From Sialis fuliginosa (lineage: Eukaryota; Arthropoda; Insecta; Megaloptera; Sialidae), in assembly GCA_961205875.1 (NCBI GenBank), contig OY540810.1, positions 24,366,001 to 24,430,000 on the forward strand: DNA of 64,000 bases, read 5' to 3'. Positions 35,119-47,259 of this stretch are shown here, piece after piece (positions within the stretch are counted from its first letter, which is position 1; every line of letters begins with the position of its first letter). Below the pieces are notes generated by a model. It searched no databases, was not told the origin of the DNA, and saw only the letters and a list, made by a program, of their open reading frames with translations. A program made the translations under genes and the position numbers.

Positions 35119-35798
35119 TGCAAAAAATCAAATGTAAATCACATTGATTTTTGTTTTGTTTTTATATGTTTTAAATCACCTACTGGTAAAAGTTTAGATA
35201 ACAAACTAAACTTTTTTTAAAAATTATAAGAAAAAATAATTATTTTACTTTTTTATAGCAAAAAAATATCTATAACAATAATTGTCTGATTTGAAATTGT
35301 TATGATTTATAATTAATTTATAAAGTTTATTCTATTACTGTATGTTTTTATCTACTATTAATCTATCTTGTATAATTTGGTATATTTTGAAGAATATAAC
35401 AATTATAACAAAAAATTGAATGTTTTTAATTTTTATTAATTACCAATTTAATAGAAATTATTATCTGATATGAAATAAAAACTTGTTAAAACGTCGTTTA
35501 AATTTATGATTTGTTATAAAAATTACTTTCAAAATATGACAGATTATTAATTGGGTCACCATTTGTGAATCGAGTGCATTTAAAAGAAAATAAGTAAAAT
35601 TTATGGTTTACACATTACCAAATGAACTTGTGCCAGCAAAATAATATTATTTACAGAACGCGAAATTATATAAATAATTCATAATGATATATTTGAAATG
35701 AAAAAGAAAATTATTTTACCGTTTGCTTCGGGTTATATATTTACTTACATGTCGCATTTGCAGTGCATGTAGCATCTGGAGAAATCAAAATAAATATA
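35119..35798. other. AT-rich non-coding stretch
   Basis: No gene or repeat recognised. Confidence 0.35.
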
Positions 35799-35806
35799 GA
35801 GCTCCG

Positions 35807-36169
35807 CAGTGGCGTAGTAAGAAAAATTTTCGCGGGGGGTTAAGCTCGGGGCTCCCAAAATATGCGAAATTGTTTTACAGTTTCTAATCAAATGATCTAA
35901 AATTTAATCTTATGACTAAAAAAAAAAAAGGTCACACAATAAAATTTTTTTTTTTTAGTCATATATGTACTTAAATATATTCATTCCCTTCAAAATTATT
36001 TCGCATACTTTAGGAACATTTTATATTTCGGGGAGGAGGGGGGGGTTATAATCACAAAAAAGATCATTCAATTCAAAATTGTAATAATAATTTCATATAT
36101 TTTAAGATCATAAAATATTTCGGGGGGGGGGGTTTCGACCCCAAAACCCCCCCCGTTCCTACGCCACTG
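35807..36169. mobile_element. 363-bp hAT-type MITE with perfect 8-bp TSD
   Basis: Ends CAGTGGCGTAGTAAG and, inverted, CAGTGGCGTAGGAAC. The target duplication GAGCTCCG is perfect (35799-35806 and 36170-36177). Long G and C runs lie near the right end. Confidence 0.9.
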
Positions 36170-36388
36170 GAGCTCCGTATATCTCCTTGTAAGTATGTGC
36201 GCATACTTTGGAGAAATGCAGCTAAAATAAATATGAAAAGTAGAGTGACATCGAATAAATACATATACAGTATCTATATTTTATTTTCTTTAGAACATTT
36301 TATCCTTTGCTTTTTTTTATGTTACAATATTCAGTCTTGTTTTGACAATATGTCAGTTTAGTTTACCCGAAAACTATTATGAATATAT

Positions 36389-36655
36389 GTCGCATGCAGA
36401 AGTGGTCTTCCAACTTTCATTCATATTCGCTTATCACAAACTTAGTAAGCTCCTCCCATTTGATTATTATAATATTTAAATCATTTCTCCATGTACCAAA
36501 CAAAGACAGATATTTTGAAACTCATTTGCTAGATAAAGAAGTAATCTTCGTTGATAGTATTCATATATATGTATTTGTGCGATTACATTATTACATAATC
36601 TATTGAAAATTGTATACGTAAATTTTATGGCAATAAAATAAATTTTAGTATATTT
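36389..36655 (+). repeat. Dispersed repeat family B, copy 1
   Basis: GTCGCATGCAGAAGTGGTCT through a block around ATTTCTCCATGTACCAAACA to a TTTTATGGCAATAAA tail. Closely matched at 38512 and 44145. A 75-codon frame crosses it, but the copies agree at third positions as well as first and second, and copy 2 has a stop, so it is not evidently coding. Confidence 0.65.
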
Positions 36656-36994
36656 TAATATATGTAGAAGAAAATATTTTAGGTAAACGTTGTAGAGAAT
36701 ATTATTATCTATTATAATTTATGTTGCATTAATTTTGTTTTATTTTTTATTATTTAGCCAGAAAGATTTGTTTTATACTATAATTAGACACACGTACACT
36801 GTACATTTATTCTGTTACCAAACAAATTAGTACTTCTCATAAATACCATTAGTTTTAAAGATTCGGTACTATAACGAACTGGCTCTCCCCACATCTGTGG
36901 ACGCCCATGTCCTAAGAATAAATTTTTTATACGGTCTTAAAAAATCGATAAATAAATCAATGATGCGATTTACAAATTTGTTTGACAACATTAA

Positions 36995-37231
36995 CCTTGG
37001 GTTGCATAAAGTAAAATTAACCACGATTAGTTAATCGGTTGTTTTCAAACCATGATTAATGTTAATTCTTAACTTAATCTCAGTTTATAAATGAACAATT
37101 AACTAAATATAATAATTTTTTACCTTATAAAATTTATTATAACCGTGATTATTTTTTAGAATTGACGTAATAATGGTTTGAAAACAACTGATTAACTAAT
37201 CATGATTAATTTTGCTTCATGCAACCCAAGG
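36995..37231. mobile_element. 237-bp PIF/Harbinger-type MITE
   Basis: Inverted arms begin CCTTGGGTTGCATAAAGTAA (left) and CCTTGGGTTGCATGAAGCAA (right, read inwards) and extend some 65 bases through TGGTTTGAAAACAAC. The three-base duplication TAA (36992-36994; 37232-37234) fits PIF/Harbinger. Confidence 0.85.
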
Positions 37232-37234
37232 TAA

Positions 37235-38015
37235 ATATTTTATATACATATCAACTTTTTGGTGAAGGCGCTGGAATTGTAATGATTTAAGTATTGCATA
37301 TTTCATTTATGAAAATACTAGCGCATTGGACCCGGTGTTATTCGGCGAAATTAATTCAATCAAACATAAAATAATCACACAGAATATACACAAATTATAC
37401 ATACATCTAAACTTTATCTATCCATTAGTGAAAATCGGAATAAAGTCCGTTCAGTAGAAAATCGTGTAAAATTATATTTCCAAACTCCTAGGAAACACCA
37501 GGTATTTTCTTAAATGTATGAAAATCAAAAATAAATAAATAAATAGGTTAGCAACAATAATAATAATTAATTTCGATATTTTAATTGGATGTGGAATGTT
37601 TCTTTATATTTAAATTTTCAAAATATTTAATTGTTAGCATGTGTCAAAAATCATCTATTTGTTTGACAAAATATTTGAAAGAGATGTAATCATAGTGACA
37701 GTTGTATGCTGTGACATCTTGGAAACAAAACACGACTTGATAAAGATTTTTTTAGTCTTTTGATATTAAATCTTAAATTTGCATAAAGTATTAATAACCA
37801 CGATACTGCATAGAAACATTAACTATTGGTGAAAACCGCATTGAAATCGGTTCAGTGATTCTCGAGTTTGTAAACGAACATTCATTTTTATATAGAGATA
37901 TATTCTTAAGACATAAAGAAAGTGCACATAACACGTAAAAGGTTCAAGAAACATGACTTAAAAATGAACTAAAAAACAAATTGCATTAAATAAATGCATA
38001 TCTGCATTTCTCATT
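37235..38015. other. AT-rich non-coding stretch
   Basis: No gene or named repeat. Two stretches around 37400-37460 and 37810-37880 (GAAATCGGTTCAGTGATTCT) resemble widespread retroelement-tail sequences, but I cannot assign them. Confidence 0.3.
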
Positions 38016-38019
38016 GCAG

Positions 38020-38330
38020 TCGTCTTAAATCATCACGCGCGAGTGTGTGTGTATCTAGGAGAACACACTTTTAACAGTGGCGACATCTGTCGTTGATGGT
38101 GTTCGTTCCAATTATCGTAGATCACCGTGGGGCGCTAGCACTAAGTAGGCAAGATTAATTAGCGTATTGTTATGTACGGTTTTGTGTTTGGCAACCGTAT
38201 TGCGGAATTAGAGCGAATCTTGTTGTTGTTACGTATCTTCACCTAGATGTGATAAATACGTGGCTATAGTCGCTATGGATTTGATTGATAGTAAAAGAGA
38301 TTGGATCTAATTGTCACATTTTTAAATATC
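38020..38330. other. Unique, less AT-rich block
   Basis: Includes CAGTGGCGACATCTGTCGTT (near 38077) and ACCGTGGGGCGCTAGCAC (near 38125), with no repeat match in the window. No sustained open frame. Possible regulatory DNA or an old repeat. Confidence 0.2.
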
Positions 38331-38511
38331 GATTTTGTTTAGGGAGTGTCTTTTTGTTACGTAAAGCTTTATGGGGAGGGAGGTTCATAAAAAATTACGT
38401 ATTCCTTTTATGGGGGAAGGTATCAGAAGCGCAACTTACGTAAGAAATTTTTCTAATTAATTGTTTTAAAATCCGTTAATTAAAATCAGTTTCGGCTCTT
38501 TCAGTACAGAG

Positions 38512-38905
38512 AAATTCGCTAATCACAAACTTAGTAGGCTTTTCCCATTTGATTATTATAATATTTAAATCATTTCTCCATGTACCAAACAAAGACAGAT
38601 ATTTTGAAACTCATTTGCTAGATAAATAAGTACTCATTGTCTATCTATTGACAATTGTATAAGTAAATGATGTGGCAATAAATATTCGATATTCAGAATT
38701 TTAGTATTTAAATATGTTAAACTTGATATAAAATTAATTAATGAAATGGACGTATATTTATGTTTTTATTTAAAATGATGTAACTATATAAGCTCCACCC
38801 TAGAAAAAGATAACCGATGATGTTGGTCTTAATATTTTCGAATTTGTTGTAAGCGGTTCTGACCTTTAGGGTGGCAGACGACTTCTGAAGCCTATAGTAC
38901 ATTGC
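38512..38905 (+). repeat. Dispersed repeat family B, copy 2
   Basis: Matches copies 1 and 3 from AATTCGCTWATCA through GCTAGATAAATAAGTACTC. It then continues with GATGTAACTATATAAGCTCC and CAGACGACTTCTGAAGCC, shared with copy 3. A TAA replaces the GAA of copy 1 within the shared frame. Confidence 0.65.
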
Positions 38906-38916
38906 TACCACTATCC

Positions 38917-39012
38917 AGACTAATATTATAAAGCGAAAGTGTGTCTGTCTGTTCTATCGACTATCAAACTAAAATCACTAACCTAAATTCCATGCGAACG
39001 AAGTCGCGGGTA
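38917..39012. repeat. Fragment of a widespread retroelement-like repeat
   Basis: CTAATATTATAAAGCGAAAG with GTGTCTGTCTG, then GCGAACGAAGTCGCGGGTA. The same ending type (GCGAAGCCGC) occurs at 57.99-58.03 kb (reverse) and 62.63 kb. Such tails are common in insect genomes; the family is not named here. Confidence 0.4.
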
Positions 39013-42000
39013 TTTCTTCTTATCAAATGCAAACAAAAAACAAAGCTAAGAAACATACATTTTTAACTTTTCATTTCAACAAAACTAGGAACAACATACA
39101 GTCAAGTTAGCATGTTTAGTAAAATCTTTGAAACATACACAATATTTCTGTTTATATTAATTATTTGTGTTAAAAAATACGTGAGTATTTAATAAATAAT
39201 TTTTTTTGTTGTTTTCTTAATTTTTGATGAACACGCATGATAAAATATCAATTAATGTTATTTTGAAACAGAACCTTATAATCCCCGAAACACATAAAGT
39301 TATAATATTATTAAATCATACACCATTTCTCCTTTAATAAAAACAAATCATCAAAGTCAACAGAGTAAAAATAATTTCGAATATGAAAGTAACCGAATCG
39401 TGAAGAGTTCAGTATAGATTTGAGAAAATTTCAAGATTTTAGAAATACTCAAGGAAATAAATTACCTCTCGCTGTGTTGGTCACAGGTTCGATATTTGCT
39501 TGACAGCTGCGTGAATATTCCGTGGGCCCGAACGGGTGGCGGTGCATTACAAACTTGTCCGATATCAAAATGTCAAAAACACGCCGATGTTGGAATCGTG
39601 CGTACAAATCTTATGTTAGTATAAAATATAACTATCCATATCTGCAGTTCTTAATAATAATATTATAAACTAGTTCTTTAATAAGTACTTAAGTATCTAT
39701 GTATATATTATTTCGGTTGTATCTACTTATTTTTAGTTAAAACAATTAATTTACTGGACCAATGGTGTTTGCGAAAAATTTTCCAGAAAGGAGGGGTAAG
39801 AAACTCCAGAAAACCTAGGCTAGGTTACCTTACTCAATTACAATTTTCATATTCCTCGCATTTATTATTTATTCACAATCAGTTGCGCGTTATGAAATTC
39901 GAAGGCTTTAGACAGAATGAATATTCGGGGCGTCCATTTTTTGTCATTAAAAAAAAAAATGTATATAAAAAAAATGTATTTCATGATACCTGAAGACCTT
40001 TTTTCTTGCTCTTAAAGCAATTGAAGAGCCTAATGTGCCTACTGTGTAACGCGCCATTGTATTTACTTATCATTTTTTTCAACAAATTCTTTTACTAAAT
40101 CAGCAATACAAACTTTTTTTTATTATTTATTAATGCAGAATAAATAGCAAAAGAGAATAAAAATATCTTAAATATATAAACTTTTTCTCCGTGTTAATTA
40201 ACAGAAAATCATCCAAATCAGCACAACTTAGCAAAGGTGTGATTATGTAGGTACTGTTAAAAGAACAGTTGGAAATCGCTAAATTTACCACAAAAAATTG
40301 AGGAAAAAATAATACTGTTCTATTTTTGGCAATAATGCGATTTTAAATCATAAATTTGAAATACTTAAAATTGGTTAAAAAATTGACAAGTGTAATAAGG
40401 CTTTTTAGGCTAAAAAATTAGAAATTCAGTGTGTTGATAACTTAATAAAAATTTGACTTTATTAACTTTATTTTATTTTTATTAATGAAAGACTAATTAT
40501 TTAAAATTCATAGAACTGTCAAATATTGTGTACAGGCCTCAATACACCACCCAATTTGACATCCGGTCTGCAAGGGTAATTTGCAGAGTCCCTGCAGATT
40601 GGTTTATTGTCTTTTATTAATGAAAATTAATTTGTTAGAACGTAGCGAAATGATATTATTCATTTCTAATTTATATTTTAAACATTGTTTAAAAATAAGT
40701 GTTGATATTTATTATATTGATCATAAAGTTTGAGTACTGCTGGTATATCGTAATATCAATAACCATGCCTGACTTTTAACACGTAGGTAACGATATACTG
40801 AACTGGCTATTACGCGTTCAACATAACAGGTTATGGTAAATTGTTGTTGATGTGATCAATTTTGAATCATATATTATTTACTCGAATACATTTAACTATG
40901 TACTGACGTTTTTTATGTAAATAATATTTTATTATAAAAATAATGTGATTACTGGTTGAAGTGTAATATTATTTATTTTCCTTTTATATATGTAGTTTGA
41001 AAGAAGATAGAAATTAATGTATTTTTGAAAATATTGTATTCAATTTAAAACAGTTTAAAGCAGCAACTATATTTACTAATTTTTAAAGATGCTTTTTTTT
41101 TGATATTATGAAACCTTTATACATACAAAATTACAAATCTTTTTTTTTGTTATTCTAAAAAAACTGTCATTTATAATTTAAAAAAATTCATTGTTTCAAT
41201 TTTTTTCAAAATACTGCTCTTAAATTTAGCGTTTTAGTCGAAAATAAATTTATAGTGGGTTTATATTATAAAGAGCTTTTGGTGTATATAACGGTAATAC
41301 CGAAATCGGAAAATATATATTAATGAAAGCTTAAAGCAGCCTTAAATCGAAATCGGCAATACCGAGGATATTTTATTGGAAATTAATTGGAGAATTAAAC
41401 AATTAGTTTGGTTTAGGTACCTAATAATCTAATTTGGAATCAGTTATTACTGTAGTAATTAATTTATAGTTATATTTAAATGTCACAAGATAGTTAGAAT
41501 ATTAGCTTATTTTATAAATTAAAAATATATATAAACGATTGTAAGAAGTGGGAAGATTTGTTTACTTAATGATTATAATGATAATTTATTTTGGGGAAAT
41601 TCTACACACATAAATTATATTTTTACACTACAAAAACGATGTCTTATTGTTAGATTTGTTTGTAAAAAAATCAACTGAATCATGTAAACCACTATTTAAA
41701 AATCTAAATTTTTTAACAATTACAGATCTACCTATAGATACATATAGGAATGTTTAATTCTCGTCAAAAAATATGAGACGTTTAAAAATTTTTACTCATA
41801 ATTACTCAACTAGAAATCAAGAAAATTTAGATCAAATACAAACAAAATTAATAAAATATAGTAAAAATATATAATAAATTACCATCTTATATAAAATAAT
41901 TACTCTTAAAAAAATTAAAATTAAAATATAACATTTTCATAGCATAAGATGCCATTATAGCATAAATGAATATTAAAATTTAGATTAGATTAAAAATTTG

Positions 42001-42396
42001 TAAAATTTCAATTGATTGATTACTATAAGATATAATTAAATAAATAAATATAGAAATAATAACATTTTTTCGTGAAAAACTTTTTAATTTTTAATATTTT
42101 TTTAAGTAGTAATACACTTCCTTACAAATAATTTTTTTCATTTAACCAAATCTGTATCTCTTATCGTTTAGGAAATCTCCATGCATTTCACGCTTATCTT
42201 GGACACTCTGTATTAAATGGTATAACCGTCTGGCCTCTTATTCGCTACAACACTTCGGAGGGGGGCAGCCCCCCTGGATCCTCACTGGTTTTACTAATGA
42301 ATTCGAGAGGTCCGGAGGCACACTCTTATTCCTTCATGTGTGATCTTCGTACATATATAATTAGAAGCAAAAATATTTCACTGTAATTGAACTGAT
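39013..42396. other. Long AT-rich non-coding stretch
   Basis: No gene recognised. A less AT-rich patch at 39470-39605 (CGTGGGCCCGAACGGGTGGC) stands out. A small inverted pair GGTAATACCGAAATCGG/CGAAATCGGCAATACCG lies at 41290-41365. Otherwise A/T runs. Confidence 0.3.
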
Positions 42397-42400
42397 TAAA

Positions 42401-42758
42401 GGGTCGATTACATTGAGCGAGTTTACAAGCTAACAAGCCAGCTTGTTAGCTTGTAAGATAGTGATGATGACACACAAAACTTTCCACTCGCTCAGTAGCC
42501 AACTAGCTAGCGAGTAAACCACGTATTGTGAATACATTTTATAGACATTGAAACCAGAAATCACCGAGATACTAGCAGCTAGCGAACTAGCTATTGTGAT
42601 GACACACGGCTAGTTTACAAGCTAACAAGCCTACAAGCCAGCGAGTAAAGTAGCCCGGCTTTCAACTTTTGTAGCAGATTGTTTACAAGCAGCTTGTTAG
42701 CTTGTGAAAATGATTACACTGTGCGAGTTTACAAGCTAACAAGCTCAAAGTAATCGAC
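42401..42758. mobile_element. 358-bp MITE with TTAA flanks and repeated AAGCTAACAAGC modules
   Basis: Ends GGGTCGATTAC and, inverted, GCGTCGATTAC. TTAA lies outside each end (42397-42400; 42759-42762), as for piggyBac-like or Kolobok-like insertion. The module GTTTACAAGCTAACAAGC, or its complement, occurs five times and forms internal hairpins. Confidence 0.75.
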
Positions 42759-42959
42759 GCTTAACTTATAACTCAGTTTGATTATTTAATTTAATAGAAT
42801 TTTGATATCAACACTTTCAACCACGATCAAAAATAATCCTTTGTGATATTCAACCATTCTAAATCTTCCCCATAATAACTGAATTATGAAACGACAGTTT
42901 CGACAATACGGTATCTTGAGTGCCCGACCAAAAACCAATGGAGTATTTAAAGTGAAAAA

Positions 42960-43130
42960 TCATGTTCGTGGTTGGTGTGTTTACTCCACTCCCTTACCCC
43001 CGACAGCCACCCTCTGTATCCGTTTCCTGTATCGCTAGTATGACCAACACGAGAGGCGAAGAGAAGGCGGTTTCAGTTTGGCGCCTGTGGGATCTGTTTA
43101 TAATACAAAAGGATGCAACATGATCTGTAG
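42960..43130. promoter_or_regulatory. GC-richer unique patch, promoter-like
   Basis: Contains CCCCGACAGCCACCCTCTGT, GAGAGGCGAAGAGAAGGCGG and the E2F-like TTTGGCGCC overlapping an initiator-like TCAGTT at 43073. No open frame of note. Speculative. Confidence 0.15.
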
Positions 43131-44140
43131 TAGAAGTGTATACAAGTTTTTATGTTTCAGAAGTAAATTTTTTGTACATACATTTATATCGTAGTATCGA
43201 TATTGTAAGAGAGAAGAATGTTATATAAAAGTATTTGCTGATAATAAATTAACAGGAATTTTCAATAATTAAAATTTTTACATTTAAAATATTTTATTTC
43301 AAATGGATCCGATTTTATTTATAATTATGGTGTTAAGAATATTTTTTATTTTTTACTTTGCTCGTAACTGCGAAAGTAACTGTTTGCAGTCGTTTTGAAT
43401 TTATCTAAGTACGAGTAAAGTACTAATAAGGTTAAATTTAAAATAAAATGAAAAACATTGCATGTAATCAAGAAAATTTATTATCAATCTGTTTCTGTGA
43501 GTCTTAAAAATAAACTAAAAAAAATGTAAACTTTAACAACGAAAGATCAAATTAACTTATCGTTAGAAAGTATATTCTATGTTTTTGTCTGTTTTTAAAG
43601 ATAGATATGAATATTTTTTGTGACATTTAACGAGGTCGGTGACAGTAGAATAAACTTAAAAAAATACACTATTGCTTTTTACAACTAATTGTAAATTATC
43701 CTGATGTAATTCAAATTGAGTTATTCAAAACAATATCTTTGCCTATCTTATTTGACGATGAAAGTTCATTTTTATTTCAAATATGTTCGTTTTTTTGTAT
43801 GTAATTATTATAATATTGAAGTGTGCAGATCCGTTCTAAGTTTATTGAATCACATACAAAAAAACATGCAATAACAACTAATTAAACGCAGTAGAAAGCT
43901 TAGAAATTGTAAAAGATAAGAGTAAGATTTTTAATAGTGATACCGGACCTACCATAGCTTTAGTCCTAACTTTGTAGCTACAAATAATAACTTTTTAATT
44001 TAGTTTTAGAAAGAATCTATCAATAGAACTTTTGAAATTCAGCTCACAATCAGTTAAATAGAAAAAGGTATACCCTAAATTTCAATTGCGATTTTCTCAA
44101 TAATAACATTTTTACCGTACCATTGTATACAGCGAAGATG
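43131..44140. other. AT-rich non-coding stretch
   Basis: No gene or repeat recognised. Confidence 0.35.
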
Positions 44141-44144
44141 TAAA

Positions 44145-44465
44145 GTCGTATGCAGAAGTGGTCGACCAGTTTTCATTCAAATTCGCTTATCAAAAATTTA
44201 CAATTAGTAAGCTCCTTCCATTTGATTATAATAATATTTAAATCATTTCTGCATGTACCAAACAAAGACCGATATTTTGAAACTCATTTGCTAGATAAAG
44301 AAGTACTCTTCGTTTATAGTACTCATATATATTTGTGCGATTAAATTATTCTATATATCTATTGATTTGTGTTTTTATCTTAAATGGTGTAACTATATAA
44401 GCTTTGCCCAAGAAAAAGATAATCGATGAGTGTCAGACGACTTCTGAAGCTCATAGTACATACAT
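44145..44465 (+). repeat. Dispersed repeat family B, copy 3
   Basis: GTCGTATGCAGAAGTGGTCG through AAAGACCGATATTTTGAAAC to GACGACTTCTGAAGCTCATA, matching copy 2 beyond the point where copy 1 ends. Confidence 0.65.
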
Positions 44466-45950
44466 ATCATATATTATATGGATAATCTTTTGTAAGAAAA
44501 CAACGGGAAATTTAAACCATCCATTGTCAGTCATTCTGAAACACCAGATACTTAAAATAAATATTATAAAAACGTAATTTGTTCATAATAATATGTGGTC
44601 GAGGGCCGCACATAAGAGCGGGACGCAGGTTGGTCAACCCTGTTCTAACCTAACCTTTTTCAACAAATATATACTTATATATTTTAATTCAGTGTTCAAC
44701 TTATTGTCAATACTGTACATTTGAATGTATATCCAAAAAATTTGGTTTCGATTATCGCCAAATTTATGCTTCATTTGTTATATTGATGATATTCATCCGA
44801 GTCTAGATTATAATGGAAATGTAGTGAATAAATCTAGAGAAAACTGGAGCGACAGTAAAATAAATTAAAAGATTTCGGGAGTTGATAGATTCGGTGGAGA
44901 TTAATGTCTCTATTATTATTTTCCAATAAAGAAAAAAATCAATCATAATAAATTCCGGACTTTTCTACACTTTATTTCACTTCAACGCGTTTATTTTAGT
45001 CGAATACTGTTTTTGATTTATGGTTAAAATGTTTAAAAAATAACGAATTCAGTAAAATGAAAACATAATATTATTGTATATATTATACCTATGGCACGTG
45101 TGTTCCAAGAAATCAAGAAATATTTTATTCATAGCAAGTCTAATGGTTCCTGAATATCATTTGAATGGACATTTGTTAAAATAAATGTATAATTTATTGT
45201 TAGGCAACGTAATGTAATCATAACAATATTTTAACTTGTATTTTTTGCAATAAGTATATTATATCATAATTATGATTGTATCCATTTGAATACTTGTGAA
45301 GTTTCCTATAATTGAATTAACTTTATTGATTTATTTTATTCATTACGATTAGTGATGAGTGAAATCGGGTTTGCTTTTGCTCTTGCAGAAATTGTAAGAC
45401 TAAAACCAAGATACCAAGGCTTGAGTATGTAAGACTAAGAGCAAAAACAGTACCAGGTTTACAAGACTTGGGAAAGACCAAGACTAAAACTACACTTGCG
45501 TAACAAGACTAAGCACAATACATTTGCACATTATACTATTTAGGCTATACAATTTTAATTTAGTGAATAAAACTTTTTTATTTAATAGTACTATTATGTG
45601 CATTGTTTAAGAACATAAGAAAGAACATTAATTTGGAATGATGCAAAATTAAAATTTCTCACACAACAAAATAACTGAATATTATCAGTGTATTTCAATA
45701 TAATATAATAATAATATTATATCGCAGTCATTTAAAAAAAAAGACAAATTACTAAGTGCCAAGTAAAAAAGAAAAAGAAACGAAGATATTGATAAAGAAA
45801 CTAACTATTTTTGTTATTATAATGAAAAATATCAAGATCCTTCTGTTGAAGACTGGGTAATGTGCTCCAAGTGCAATTTATGAGTACATGACAAGTTATC
45901 TAAGTACATTCAGAGGATTTTGCTGCGAATTTTGTACTAATTAGGTTTAA
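44466..45950. other. AT-rich non-coding stretch with repeat fragments
   Basis: A hAT-type end fragment (GTTGGTCAACCCTG at 44629-44642) has no partner. At 45354-45510 AAGACTAAGAGCAAAA-like words repeat imperfectly (AGACTAA four times), a degenerate element. No gene. Confidence 0.3.
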
Positions 45951-45954
45951 TTAT

Positions 45955-46070
45955 TCCACTGGATCTTGGCTTTTGGGTGTAAGCCGCGTCTTGTTATCGG
46001 CCAACGGTTCGTCACACATTGCAGTGGACATCTTCAGGGCTCTTCTAGAAGAGAAGCCAAGATTCATATC
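45955..46070 (-). repeat. Dispersed repeat family E, fragment 2
   Basis: The reverse complement contains CCACTGCAATGTGTGACGAA and CGTTGGCCGATAACAAGACG, matching 9425-9500. AAAAGCCAAGATCCAGTGG follows. Confidence 0.55.
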
Positions 46071-46487
46071 AAGATCACCACGGAAGCCTCAAGACTTGTA
46101 TTAATTATTCCACTGTTCGTGCTAGTCGGGTAGTCACGAACACAAAGATTTTTGTTCTTAATGTTAATTTTATTTTTACATTTTATTAAAATTGGTACTA
46201 TTAGATTATTTAATAATAATACACAATACATATATTGGTTTCTTATTCAGGTTTTAATTTACTTGGTTTCTCCCTTAGGTGTTTGTAATTACCCCACTAT
46301 CCCCTATACAATATTGTCAACGTGTATTGTATACATATGTACATATAAAATGTCCATCAATGTTTCTATAAAAGCTTAGCTTTATTATTATCCTAAATTA
46401 TAGTGGACATTTGAATTGAGTGCACAAAATACGGCCATTCTTTGACCTGAACTGGTCAGTGCATTGATGGAGTTTTGCTGGTGCAGG

Positions 46488-47000
46488 CAGTGCCGGCCTT
46501 AGCAAATCTGGCGCCCTGGGCGAGATTTTTTTTCCGCCCTCTCTCCTCCTAAAAAAAGTTAAAAAATCACCGAAAATGTCAATTAAAATTGATAAATTAA
46601 CAAATAAATTGAATAATTCATATCTCAGCTTGGCGCGATCCTACAGACTCAATTTTTTTTAAAATATAGCTTACATCATTAACTTTAAGACTATCAAATG
46701 CCCTAAGACTGTCGAGACCTCCTTCCCCTATTATGAACAAAATAAAAAAATTTAAAATCAACAAATAAGTTGATTAGTTAGTAGTTAGCAGCTATCAAAT
46801 AATCGATTTTTATTTTTTACAAATTAACATTGTTTATATTTAGCTATATTTTTTGCGTAATCGGATTTAACTGATCGACAGAAAATTTAATGATAAAAAA
46901 AGTTAAAAAGTAAAGACTTATGCTCCATTGTGCGCCGCCCCACCTGGCCTGGCGCCCCGGGCGGTCAACCCTGGTTCGTCTCCCCCTAAAGCCGGTACTG
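46488..47000. mobile_element. 513-bp hAT-type MITE with perfect 8-bp TSD
   Basis: Ends CAGTGCCGGCCTTAGC and, inverted, CAGTACCGGCTTTAGG. The duplication GGTGCAGG is perfect (46480-46487; 47001-47008). GGCGCCCTGGGCG/GGCGCCCCGGGCGG blocks are subterminal. No transposase frame. Confidence 0.9.
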
Positions 47001-47019
47001 GGTGCAGGATTTCGTCTTT

Positions 47020-47250
47020 TGTTAAAGGACAGATTGATTTCGGTTGTGAACGGTGCAAACAATGCTTTTACACGCATAAACTGGTGATGTACCGCCGCTC
47101 AACCGAAATTACAACATTTTTTGTCGCAATCAGCTACAAAAGACGCCGCCAATGGTACAAGGCGCCGATCTCGGTCACCATGGCAACCACGGGAGAAATG
47201 CTCTTTTTTTCTTTTTTCTGTGTGTGCGTGTGTGTATGCGCTTAAAGATG
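47020..47250. promoter_or_regulatory. GC-richer patch with an RFX X-box match
   Basis: Immediately beyond the hAT MITE, 47040-47200 is much less AT-rich than its surroundings (ACCGCCGCTCAACCGAAATT, AGACGCCGCCAATGG, GGCGCCGATC) and carries GTCACCATGGCAAC at 47174-47187. Overlapping frames on both strands are a by-product of composition. It may be a promoter or enhancer. Confidence 0.3.
47174..47187. promoter_or_regulatory. X-box (RFX-binding) consensus match
   Basis: GTCACCATGGCAAC fits GTNRCC-N(0-3)-RGYAAC at every fixed position. RFX sites of this form sit upstream of ciliary genes in insects. A chance match in 64 kb is quite possible. Confidence 0.3.
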
Positions 47251-47259
47251 TTGAGAGTA

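Noticed and set aside
36379-36606. Conserved 60-75-codon frame in family B as a small gene
   Set aside because: The three copies agree equally at all codon positions and one has a stop, which is repeat identity rather than coding constraint.
39480-39560. tRNA-like stretch with GGTTCGAT
   Set aside because: No acceptor stem, D-arm or anticodon arm can be drawn around it.
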